From contig DNPN01000189.1 in the NCBI GenBank assembly GCA_003501385.1, positions 1-14,673 of the forward strand: DNA of 14,673 nt. The letters run 5' to 3'. Shown here piece by piece: positions 7,952 to 14,581 of this stretch (position 1 is its first letter; the number at the start of each line of letters is the position of its first letter). The notes below the pieces were generated by a model. The model saw nothing but the letters and a program-made list of their open reading frames with translations, had not been told where the DNA came from and made no database searches. The position numbers and the translations under genes are program-made. The stretch comes from Rhizobium sp. (lineage in GTDB: Bacteria > Pseudomonadota > Alphaproteobacteria > Rhizobiales > Rhizobiaceae).

Positions 7952-8661
7952 TGAACAATGAGATCTTGATGCAAATCCCGAAGATGTTCACCATTTACAA
8001 CATCATGCTGCTTGCCGAAGCCGCGATGACAACACTTCTTCTGGCAGCCATTGGCTGTGTGATCGGCGCGGTGTTCGGTTCGCTGATTTCGCTTGTCCGC
8101 CTGTCCGCATCTCCAATTGCAATTCCGTTTAAGATCATTGCCACCCTTTACGTGGAAATTCTTCGGCGCGTGCCATTTCTTGTCACGCTGTTGGTTTTGT
8201 TCTTTGGCGCACAGGTTCTCGGCATTGATCTTTCGCCGATGGCCGTGGCGGTGATCAGCACATCGGCTATTTCGACAGCCTTTGTCTCCGAAATTATCCG
8301 GGCCGGGCTGCAAGCCGTGCGCCCAAGCCAGATCGAGGCTGCCACAGTAATGAATTTTTCAGCCTGGCAAACACTGTATCTAGTTCGCTGGCCACAGGCC
8401 TGGCCACTTATTCTACCGCCGTTGGTCAGCTATTTCGTGCTGTTCATCAAGGACACAGCGCTCGCCTCACAGATCGGTGTCCTTGAGCTCACACAAGCGG
8501 GGAAGATCCTGAACACCAAAGGCTTTTCCGCCTTGCTGGTGTTCGGAACGATCCTCATTCTCTACTTCCTGATTTCCTATCCCCTGTCCCGCCTCGGGAC
8601 CCATCTGGAGAGCAAACTTGGCTCATCTCGACATTCGCGGTCTAACAGCCCGCTACGCTAA
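7951..8661 (+). CDS. Amino acid ABC transporter permease (HisM/HisQ family), second
   Basis: Second inner-membrane permease, 236 aa, with several membrane helices. The start ATG follows AAGGTG and overlaps the preceding stop. Its EAA loop reads QIEAATVMNFSAWQTLYLVRWPQAW, in which the usual Gly seven residues into the motif is Asn and the final LP is WP. This is a deviation from the first permease, which has the canonical loop. The family is clear from the overall pattern and position. Its last 44 bases overlap the ATPase gene in another frame. Confidence 0.9.
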   Translation: MNNEILMQIPKMFTIYNIMLLAEAAMTTLLLAAIGCVIGAVFGSLISLVRLSASPIAIPFKIIATLYVEILRRVPFLVTLLVLFFGAQVLGIDLSPMAVAVISTSAISTAFVSEIIRAGLQAVRPSQIEAATVMNFSAWQTLYLVRWPQAWPLILPPLVSYFVLFIKDTALASQIGVLELTQAGKILNTKGFSALLVFGTILILYFLISYPLSRLGTHLESKLGSSRHSRSNSPLR

Positions 8662-9367
8662 TCTGACGGTCGTCGACGGTATCAATATATCCATCGAACG
8701 CGGAGAAATCGTCAGCCTGATTGGTCCCTCGGGTTCCGGCAAAAGCACCTTGCTAAGAGTAATCACTGGCCTTTTGAAACTAGAAAAGGGCGAGATCATT
8801 CTGGATGGCGAAAAGATCGATTATGCTGACAAGCAATCTCTGGGGGCAGCGCGCGAAAAACTTGCAATCGTTTTTCAGCAATACAATCTCTTCGGCAACA
8901 TGACGGTGCTTGAAAACGTAACCGTTACCCCTGCAAAGATCAGAAAAAGAGACAAGGCAGAAGTTAACGCCTATGCGAGGCAACTCCTCGAAAAGGTCGG
9001 CCTTGGCGACAAGTTCAACGCTTATCCTGACGAACTATCCGGCGGGCAGCAACAGCGTGTGGCGCTTGCCCGGGCGCTTTGTCTCAAGCCCGAAATTCTG
9101 CTTCTCGACGAAGTGACATCCGCACTTGATCCCGAGCGTGTCAGCGAAGTGCTCGAAACCATCAAGCTGCTGGCATTGGATAACATGACATTGCTGATTG
9201 TTTCGCACGAGATGAATTTTGTACGAGAAGTGTCGGATCGGGTTGTTTTCATGGCCGATGGCCATATTCAGGAAATTGGCCCGCCGGAACAGATATTCGA
9301 CAACCCTCAGATGCAGCGCACCCGTGAATTTACGGGTATGATTTCGCGAGTTGTCCATAGTATCTGA
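8618..9367 (+). CDS. Amino acid ABC transporter ATP-binding protein
   Basis: ATPase of the polar amino acid uptake family (HisP/GlnQ), 249 aa. It has Walker A GPSGSGKST (36-44), Q-loop VFQQYNLFGNMTVLENV, signature LSGGQQQRVALARAL, Walker B ILLLDEVTSALDPE and the H-loop VSHE. All catalytic residues are present. The start is a TTG at 8618 preceded by GGAG at seven bases; this places the first 44 bases inside the second permease gene. The usual PxxVVxAL-type tail is shortened to MISRVVHSI. It energises the transporter encoded just upstream. Confidence 0.92.
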   Translation: MAHLDIRGLTARYANLTVVDGINISIERGEIVSLIGPSGSGKSTLLRVITGLLKLEKGEIILDGEKIDYADKQSLGAAREKLAIVFQQYNLFGNMTVLENVTVTPAKIRKRDKAEVNAYARQLLEKVGLGDKFNAYPDELSGGQQQRVALARALCLKPEILLLDEVTSALDPERVSEVLETIKLLALDNMTLLIVSHEMNFVREVSDRVVFMADGHIQEIGPPEQIFDNPQMQRTREFTGMISRVVHSI

Positions 9368-9412
9368 AACGAAACGCCAATTTCTTATAAAACTCTCGGA
9401 GATTTGAGACCC

Positions 9413-9829
9413 ATGAAACTGAAAATTACCGCTGGCAGCCATGTATTCGAAGCACGCCTTGAAACTGAAAAGGCACCGAAAACCTGTGAGGCATTTCTGA
9501 AGCAAATGCCCTATTCCAGCAAGGTCGTTCATGTTCGCTGGTCGGGCGAAGGGGTTTGGATCCCGCTCGGTGATCATGATTTCGGCGTTGGTTATGAAAA
9601 TCACACCAGTCATCCAGCGCCCGGACATATCATCCTTTATCCCGGTGGCATTAGCGAAACCGAGATCCTGCTAGCCTACGGCGGAGTCGACTTTTCATCG
9701 AAGATGGGACAACTGGCGGGAAATCATTTCATTACCATCACATCGAACCTGGACATGCTGCCGGAAATTGGACGCCTTACACTTTGGGAAGGCGCACAAG
9801 ACATTCTTTTTGAAGTCTTGCCTGCTTGA
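9413..9829 (+). CDS. DUF3830 family protein (cyclophilin-like fold), unknown function
   Basis: Small soluble protein, 138 aa, no signal peptide or membrane segment. I recognise the DUF3830 pattern: MKLKITAGSHVFEARL, APKTCEAFLKQMP, HVRWSGEGVWIPLG, the Tyr/Asn/Ser-rich ENHTSHPAPGHIILYPGG, SETEILLAYGG and a KMGQLAGNHF block near residue ~105. The family is predicted to share a cyclophilin-like barrel and has no established activity that I know of. The start ATG (9413) follows GGAGA/TTGAG; a TTG nine bases upstream is possible. It is the last intact gene of the transporter operon, 45 bp past the ATPase, so it is likely co-transcribed and pathway-related. The IS6 element begins six bases after its stop codon. 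Confidence 0.85.
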   Translation: MKLKITAGSHVFEARLETEKAPKTCEAFLKQMPYSSKVVHVRWSGEGVWIPLGDHDFGVGYENHTSHPAPGHIILYPGGISETEILLAYGGVDFSSKMGQLAGNHFITITSNLDMLPEIGRLTLWEGAQDILFEVLPA

Positions 9830-9835
9830 TATTTG

Positions 9836-9856
9836 GGTTCAGTCGCAAATTTTTGA
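9836..9856 (+). repeat. IS6-family left terminal inverted repeat
   Basis: The end begins GGTTCAGTCGCAAATTTT and is matched by the inverted sequence at 10740-10760. It lies six bases past the DUF3830 stop codon and 34 bases past the transposase stop on the other strand. Confidence 0.75.
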
Positions 9857-9889
9857 AATGGTTGCAGATGTGGCTATCGCCGGACGCAG

Positions 9890-10573
9890 TTATGCAGCGA
9901 GTTCAGCAAATTGCTGAAAGGCGGATTGGCCTGCTGTTTGGAATTGGCCTTTTCTGATCATATGGGCGACCTCAATTCCATCCAATGTAGCCGATGCTGA
10001 TGAAAAGGATTTGAAACCCTCCATCGGTCGCGTCAGCTTCTTGATAAAACGATGGTCCTGCTCAATGATGTTGTTGAGATATTTGATCTGGACAATCTCG
10101 ATCAGCCAGAACCAGCCGTGGAACAGCAACAACCAGTTCATGTTCTGCAATCCGGCAAGGTTGGCACCGCTCTTGTCTATGACAACTTTCTCAGGCCAGC
10201 CACTATTGCCTAAAGTGCGAGCAAAGAAGGTGCTGGCTGCAGCCTCGTCACGATGCTCAGACAGCATGAAATCAAGGGTTTTGCCATGTTTGTCGACCGC
10301 TCTGTAGAGATAGGTCCATTTCCCCTTGATCTTGATGTACGTCTCGTCCATTCGCCACGAGCTGCTGGTCGTTGATTTCCGCCGATGGGTCTCACGGGCC
10401 ATCAGGGGTGAATATTTCACAACCCATCTGTTCAATGTCGCATGATCGACTTTAACGCCGCGCTCCGCCATAATCTCTTCCAGATCACGATACGAAACGG
10501 CATATCGGACGTAGAAAAACACCGCGTACAAAATCACGTCTTTCGGGTAATGGCTGCCTTTGAAACTGATCAT
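9890..10573 (-). CDS. IS6-family transposase (DDE)
   Basis: Full-length 227-aa transposase. An N-terminal helix-turn-helix region (residues ~20-55, YRDLEEIMAERGVKVDHATLNRW) binds the IS ends. The catalytic core has D76 in WRMDETYIK, D133 in VVIDKSG and E171 in NNIIEQDHRF, the IS6 DDE triad. The conserved ANLAGLQNMN and AHMIRKGQ blocks are present. The ATG at 10573 starts the typical MISFKGSHYPKDVILYAVFF. No frameshift is visible, so it may be active. The usual promoter distance to the right end has been changed by the inserted repeat at 10618-10722. Confidence 0.93.
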   Translation of the reverse strand: MISFKGSHYPKDVILYAVFFYVRYAVSYRDLEEIMAERGVKVDHATLNRWVVKYSPLMARETHRRKSTTSSSWRMDETYIKIKGKWTYLYRAVDKHGKTLDFMLSEHRDEAAASTFFARTLGNSGWPEKVVIDKSGANLAGLQNMNWLLLFHGWFWLIEIVQIKYLNNIIEQDHRFIKKLTRPMEGFKSFSSASATLDGIEVAHMIRKGQFQTAGQSAFQQFAELAA

Positions 10574-10617
10574 ACGAGCAAAGCTCGGTCTGTAATCTGG
10601 AAATCAGATGACACCTA

Positions 10618-10722
10618 CTGCATAATTCCTTAAATCGGAATCGATTTGAGGAGAAAATTATGCAGCAGATATAAAGAGCTACAGCGAACCTTTGTGCGCC
10701 ATATATGGCGCACGGCGCTGTA
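10618..10722. repeat. Doubly palindromic ~105-bp repeat, Bru-RS-like
   Basis: Two nested hairpins lie back to back. The first pairs CTGCATAATT (10618-10627) with AATTATGCAG (10656-10665) and CCTTAAATCG (10628-10637) with CGATTTGAGG (10642-10651), with a GAAT loop. The second has TACAGCG (10680-10686) and CGCTGTA (10716-10722) enclosing a perfect 20-bp palindrome at 10694-10713. Length and layout resemble the Bru-RS palindromic repeats of Brucellaceae; this is from memory and needs a search. A weaker outer pair, CAGATG (10605-10610) and CATCTG (10729-10734), could extend it to ~130 bp. It lies inside the IS6 element. Confidence 0.6.
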
Positions 10723-10739
10723 TGACGCCATCTGGTGAA

Positions 10740-10760
10740 CAGAAAGTTTGCGACGGAACC
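10740..10760 (-). repeat. IS6-family right terminal inverted repeat
   Basis: On the minus strand this reads GGTTCCGTCGCAAACTTTCT, the inverted partner of the left end at 9836. Its outer edge coincides exactly with the start of the 21-bp IS21-like sequence at 10761, which helps to fix the boundary. Confidence 0.7.
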
Positions 10761-10781
10761 ACTTTTACTCCGCCGTTGACA
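10761..10781 (+). repeat. 21-bp IS21-like terminus remnant, left copy of a direct repeat
   Basis: These 21 bases (ACTTTTACTC followed by CGCCGTTGACA) are identical to 14631-14651. There they form the outer edge of a longer IS21-like end. Here everything inward (to the left) has been replaced by the IS6 element, so only the tip survives. CGCCGTTG (10771-10778) also pairs with CAACGGCG (10780-10787) across one base. Confidence 0.6.
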
Positions 10782-10803
10782 ACGGCGCTAACGTGAATAG
10801 GAT
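10776..10803 (+). promoter_or_regulatory. Candidate promoter for the FkbH cassette, -35 supplied by an IS end
   Basis: A consensus -35 TTGACA (10776-10781) is the tip of the IS21-like end. Sixteen bases downstream is TAGGAT (10798-10803), matching four of six -10 positions. It is 57 bp upstream of the FkbH-like start codon. Read from sequence only; a start site has not been shown. Confidence 0.4.
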
Positions 10804-10860
10804 CGGCTAGTGTTAGGCAATAATATTTTCTATTTATTGCGGTAACCTGAGGCCAGTTGT

Positions 10861-12579
10861 ATGACAATGAAATTACGCGAGGCGCTTCTCCAAGTTCGAG
10901 CTGTTGAGGGGCGAACGGGGCAAAAAAAAGTTATACATTTGGCTTGCGGATTTACTCCTCTTCACCTTTCAACGTTTCTGCTTGCATATTTTGCGCAAAA
11001 AATTCCAGATCGAAAATTCGAGGTCGAGGTTGGCCAATATGGTGATCTTGTCGAGGCAATTAGTTCGAAAGACGATGATGATGTGACAGTGGTCGTAGTT
11101 GAGTATGCTGACCTTGACCCTCGGCTGGGATTACGTCGACACAGTGGATGGAAACGGGAAGCCGTACAAGATACTGTACCAACAGTGGCTGAACGGCTGG
11201 AACGACTTTATGAACGCATAAAATTGGTTAAGAGCCCTCGGGTTGTCATAATGCCGCCAACTTTGCCGCTGCCACCGGTTTTTTCAACAAACAGATATCA
11301 GATTTCTCCGACAGAAATTTCTTTGCGGGGGCTTATCGCCAATTTTCTAACTAAAGTCTCTCTTCTGCCGAATGTCGTAGTCTGTAGTCCGAACTTCGGT
11401 CGGGATGGTGCACCTATGCGGGATGTAGGTCTCGAGATGGCCGCCGATTTTCCTTATAGCTTAGACCACGCATCGGCAGTTGCAAACACGCTGGCCAATG
11501 CGGCGTTTCCTCCTGCGCCCTTAAAAGGCATTATTACTGATCTTGACGACACGCTTTGGCGTGGCCTAGTGGGTGAGGTTGGATCAGATGGTGTGCATTG
11601 GACGCTCGATGGCAACAGCCAAATTCATGCTCTTTACCAGCAGCTTCTTAACGCAGTTGGTGAACAGGGAGTTCTGATTGGAATTGCAAGCAAAAATGAG
11701 CTGGAGATAGTCTCCAAGACACTCAAGAGGTCAGATATTCTACTCGACCAAAAATTCGTTTATCCTATTGAGGCGCATTGGCAGTCAAAGTCTTCATCGG
11801 TCGCAAGAATCCTCGAGGTTTGGAATGTATTACCGGATTCCGTGGCTTACATAGACGACAATCCTATGGAGCTGGAGGAGGTGAGCGCACGTTTTCCAAC
11901 AATCAAGACCTTCTTGTTCCCGAACAAGGCAAGCGATGCTTACGAAATGTTGTGTGCTGTCAGAGAACTTACGCATAAGGAGAGCATATCCCCTGAGGAC
12001 GTGCTGCGTTTAGAATCAATCCGAAATTCAGGGGCTATGGCAGAAGAAGAGCGAACGACGTCTCCTGAGGAATTTCTCAAGGGCTTGCATTCTAGAGTTA
12101 CAATTTCATTTGATAACACTGGAAAAGATGGGCGTGCCCTTGAATTGGTCAACAAGACCAATCAGTTCAACATTAACGGCAATAGATTTGATGCTGCAGA
12201 CTGGAAACGTAGGCATAGTGCAGATGGGGCTTTCACTATGATCGCTGAATACGTTGATAAGTTTGGACCTCTTGGAAAAATAGGTGTGATGTTTGGTCGC
12301 TTGGAAAGGAACGAATGCATTATCGATGGTTGGGTTTTGAGTTGTCGCGCATTTAGTCGGCGCGTCGAATATGCTATGTTGAAGTCAGCAATAGATACTT
12401 TCGATGCGAAAAATGTGGTGGTTAACTTCCTCGAAACAGACAAAAATAAGCCTTCACGGGAATTTCTTTTGAGTTTAGACTTGCCTCTTATTAATGGTAT
12501 TTCAATTGAGTCAGGAAAAATTCTTAGCGCTCTACCGCAGATACTTCCCGAAATCGAGCACCTTCGTAAATTCAACTAA
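10861..12579 (+). CDS. FkbH-like HAD-IIIC family protein
   Basis: Cytosolic enzyme of the FkbH family, 572 aa. Members take the C3 unit of 1,3-bisphosphoglycerate, dephosphorylate it and load a glyceryl group on an acyl carrier protein. Residues ~1-220 are an N-terminal domain, possibly SGNH-like as in long family members. The HAD core follows: motif I D227-L-D229-D-T-L-W, motif III with S277/K278 in IASKNE, and motif IV D332-D333-N-P. The C-terminal part (~400-572) has the family marker NKTNQFN (431-437) and a GNAT-like region. Start ATG at 10861 is preceded by GAGG at eight bases. An ACP gene follows 14 bp after the stop, its expected partner. Codon use is clearly more AT-rich than in the catabolic genes, suggesting separate origin. 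Product transferred is uncertain. Confidence 0.88.
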   Translation: MTMKLREALLQVRAVEGRTGQKKVIHLACGFTPLHLSTFLLAYFAQKIPDRKFEVEVGQYGDLVEAISSKDDDDVTVVVVEYADLDPRLGLRRHSGWKREAVQDTVPTVAERLERLYERIKLVKSPRVVIMPPTLPLPPVFSTNRYQISPTEISLRGLIANFLTKVSLLPNVVVCSPNFGRDGAPMRDVGLEMAADFPYSLDHASAVANTLANAAFPPAPLKGIITDLDDTLWRGLVGEVGSDGVHWTLDGNSQIHALYQQLLNAVGEQGVLIGIASKNELEIVSKTLKRSDILLDQKFVYPIEAHWQSKSSSVARILEVWNVLPDSVAYIDDNPMELEEVSARFPTIKTFLFPNKASDAYEMLCAVRELTHKESISPEDVLRLESIRNSGAMAEEERTTSPEEFLKGLHSRVTISFDNTGKDGRALELVNKTNQFNINGNRFDAADWKRRHSADGAFTMIAEYVDKFGPLGKIGVMFGRLERNECIIDGWVLSCRAFSRRVEYAMLKSAIDTFDAKNVVVNFLETDKNKPSREFLLSLDLPLINGISIESGKILSALPQILPEIEHLRKFN

Positions 12580-12593
12580 TTTGAGAAGCGCAA

Positions 12594-12821
12594 ATGATTA
12601 ATCTGAACACGATCGAAGAAGCAATCCGAATTCAATTCCCTAATTATTCAGGGCCAGTTACTCAGCAAACTTCCGCGATAGATATTTCGGGATGGGATTC
12701 CGTGGCGCATGTTCAATTGATGCTTTTGATTGAAGAAATCAGCGGCACGGAGGTTGATATTGGAGCAACGATGTCTGCAAAAAATATCGCTGAGCTGATT
12801 TTTTTGTTTGATAAGGGCTGA
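12594..12821 (+). CDS. Acyl carrier protein
   Basis: 75-aa carrier protein. The phosphopantetheine attachment Ser is S36 in GWDSVAHVQLM, the DSV variant of the usual DSL. Four-helix character is apparent, with an acidic helix II (LLIEEISGTEVDI). GAGAAG lies five bases before the ATG. It stands between the FkbH-like gene and the WcbI-like gene and is probably the acceptor of the FkbH product. It is distinct from housekeeping fatty acid ACP, which has a DSLD motif and lies in a fab cluster. Confidence 0.88.
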   Translation: MINLNTIEEAIRIQFPNYSGPVTQQTSAIDISGWDSVAHVQLMLLIEEISGTEVDIGATMSAKNIAELIFLFDKG

Positions 12822-12831
12822 GTTTTAAGAC

Positions 12832-14085
12832 ATGAAGAGTTTACTTGTTTTTGATGGAAATTGTCTTTCCCAGCATGTTGCTGCAATGTTTGACGGAAGT
12901 GGTCTCGCCGAAGCGGTCTACGTAGGGCAAGACTTCGGATATGTCCCATCTTATCGGGGAGTTGCGTGTAAATTCATGTCTCCGAAGGAGGCCACCGCTC
13001 GTGTAATTGCTGCCCGTCAAAGTGGTCGAAAAACTTACCAAGTGTCTCAGGCATCTCAAAGGTCTGGCGCAGGGACGTTTGAATATACGGAACATGTAGA
13101 CAGTATAGTTAAGTTTCCGCATGTTCAGTTTTATGCAATGGCACCTCAGGTATTCCAAAAAGAATACGGTAGGAACTTAAAGGTCTCTCGTCTATTTGAC
13201 TTAGATATTCAGGTGATAAGAGCCTGCCAGGCTAATGCAGATTCCTTTATTGATTTTGCTGATATAATTTCTTCGGAAGTTTCACGGCGCAATATTTTCC
13301 ATGCTGTTCCACACCCTACTGGCTTTGTAAATTCCTTGAAATTTCGGCTTATTGCATCCCAAATAGATGACCTTCAAGAGGTTGAATGGAAAAGGGTTGA
13401 GGCCGATATTGCAAAAAGCGAAGGAATAAACTTCTATTCGCATCACCCACTTAGTGAAGACGTATACAAAGAACTGGGGGCTAACTGGGAGCATTACGAC
13501 GAGTACCGCGAATTGCTTGCTTTGGAAGCGGAGCAAAAGTGGACAGACATATTAGATCGGTCTGATGTTTATCTTTTGCATTTTGGTTTCGACAGTCGTG
13601 TACTTTTGGCGCTAGTACGTGCTTCGCTCGCGCTCCGCGATGAAGGGATCGCTAAACTTGCCACGGGTCGGTTGATCGATCTGTCTCCCGGGTTCTATCA
13701 CGCTTGGCTTCTTCGATTTGATTACCTAAGGCAGTTCAAGCAAGGCGAAGGCGTTGAGGAATTGCTGCTTCTGGCTAAGCGCTTTTACGGCGAGCAGCGG
13801 ATGTTGCAACTTGTATTGGGTTGGATGAACCTACATTTGGAACGATACGCTGAGGCTATTCCTTACATGCAGCGTTGGGTTAGCGTCGCCCCCGATAGGG
13901 CTGATGCAATTGTGCCAATGCTGCATTTGCTGCTGCGCACTGGTAAGAGCAAGGAAGCGACCGCTCGTGCGTTAGATTATGTGCAAGGTAGAAATAAGTC
14001 GGAATTTCAATTAATAAAGGGATTCTACGATGGCATCGGCGGTCTGTCATTTGATCCTACAGTGATGGAAGGCTTGATGGTTTAA
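12832..14085 (+). CDS. WcbI-like polysaccharide biosynthesis protein with TPR-like C-terminal domain
   Basis: 417 aa, no signal peptide. The N-terminal ~250 residues resemble WcbI, a capsule biosynthesis protein of Burkholderia proposed to be an acyl/acetyltransferase. Visible elements are the opening LLVFDGNCLSQHVAAMF (C11; the usual GNCQ has Leu for Gln), FPHVQFYAMAPQVFQ and the HPT block H157-AVP-H161-PTGFVNSLKF. Residues ~250-400 are helical pairs of TPR type (for example LQLVLGWMNLHLERYAEAIPYMQRWVSVAPD), a probable protein-interaction tail. Most WcbI proteins I know end without it. It starts 10 bp after the ACP stop and ends overlapping the VOC gene by one base (TAATG), so the four genes are likely co-transcribed. 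Function inferred: transfer of the ACP-bound group to a glycan. Confidence 0.72.
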   Translation: MKSLLVFDGNCLSQHVAAMFDGSGLAEAVYVGQDFGYVPSYRGVACKFMSPKEATARVIAARQSGRKTYQVSQASQRSGAGTFEYTEHVDSIVKFPHVQFYAMAPQVFQKEYGRNLKVSRLFDLDIQVIRACQANADSFIDFADIISSEVSRRNIFHAVPHPTGFVNSLKFRLIASQIDDLQEVEWKRVEADIAKSEGINFYSHHPLSEDVYKELGANWEHYDEYRELLALEAEQKWTDILDRSDVYLLHFGFDSRVLLALVRASLALRDEGIAKLATGRLIDLSPGFYHAWLLRFDYLRQFKQGEGVEELLLLAKRFYGEQRMLQLVLGWMNLHLERYAEAIPYMQRWVSVAPDRADAIVPMLHLLLRTGKSKEATARALDYVQGRNKSEFQLIKGFYDGIGGLSFDPTVMEGLMV

Positions 14086-14549
14086 TGGACGACGCAGTAG
14101 CTTCTGAGCTTCCTTACATCACCGGCCTTCGGTTTCATCATCTCGGTTTGGCTGTCCGTCAGCCGGAGCGCGCAACTCGATTTCTCCACGCCCTAGGATA
14201 TCAATTGGGAGAGGAAGTATTCGATCCTCTGCAGAACGTGAAGTTGGCGATGGCCATCCACGATAACATGCCTGACGTGGAGCTTATCTATCCTTCTGGC
14301 AGCGGTACCGGCCCTTTAGACCTTCTACTGTCAGCGCATACAAACGGCCTCGTATACCATATATGTTACGAAACTGACGATCTGGCAAAAAGCCTACTGG
14401 CATTTAAGAATAGCGGGGCGGCCCGATTGGCATGCATTTTGCCGCCTAAATCTGCTGTTTTGTTTGGCGGAGATCCAGTATCGTTTTATATGGTTAGTGG
14501 AGTCGGATTAATTGAGATTATAGATCGAAATCCGAGTAATGGCGCTTAG
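14085..14549 (+). CDS. VOC-family (glyoxalase/methylmalonyl-CoA epimerase-like) protein
   Basis: 154-aa vicinal-oxygen-chelate fold protein. Two beta-alpha-beta-beta-beta modules are visible: residues ~14-75, beginning LRFHHLGLAVRQPERATRFLHALGY, and ~85-150, ending GVGLIEIIDR. Candidate metal ligands are H19, the Glu in DVELIYPSG, the His in LVYHICYE and the last Glu in LIEII. The pattern is closest to methylmalonyl-CoA epimerase-like or Glyoxalase_4 members. The start overlaps the WcbI-like stop (TAATG). In this setting it could isomerise or tailor the ACP-bound or sugar-bound C3 unit; that role is inference only. A resistance role (bleomycin-type) is less likely given the operon. Confidence 0.82.
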   Translation: MDDAVASELPYITGLRFHHLGLAVRQPERATRFLHALGYQLGEEVFDPLQNVKLAMAIHDNMPDVELIYPSGSGTGPLDLLLSAHTNGLVYHICYETDDLAKSLLAFKNSGAARLACILPPKSAVLFGGDPVSFYMVSGVGLIEIIDRNPSNGA

Positions 14550-14581
14550 CAAAGTGTTGAGGAAGTCGGCCATGGGATGGG

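Larger units (their letters stand above)
9836..10760 (-). mobile_element. IS6-family insertion sequence
   Basis: The element is bounded by imperfect inverted repeats. The left end is GGTTCAGTCGCAAATTTT at 9836, and on the minus strand the right end is GGTTCCGTCGCAAACTTT from 10760; 16 of the first 18 bases match. It carries one DDE transposase. At 925 bp it is longer than the usual ~800-bp members because a ~105-bp palindromic repeat lies between the right end and the transposase start. The 8 bp on the two sides (GATATTTG and ACTTTTAC) do not match, so there is no target-site duplication. That fits an IS6 replicative/cointegrate rearrangement or a deletion next to the element. Confidence 0.75.

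Noticed and set aside
9836..10760. A composite transposon made by two IS6 copies
   Set aside because: Only one IS6 copy is visible in the window; the other IS traces are of IS3 and IS21 type.
10861..14549. Interpretation of the FkbH cassette as a polyketide/NRPS fragment
   Set aside because: No ketosynthase, acyltransferase, adenylation or condensation domain is present and the neighbours point to polysaccharide modification.
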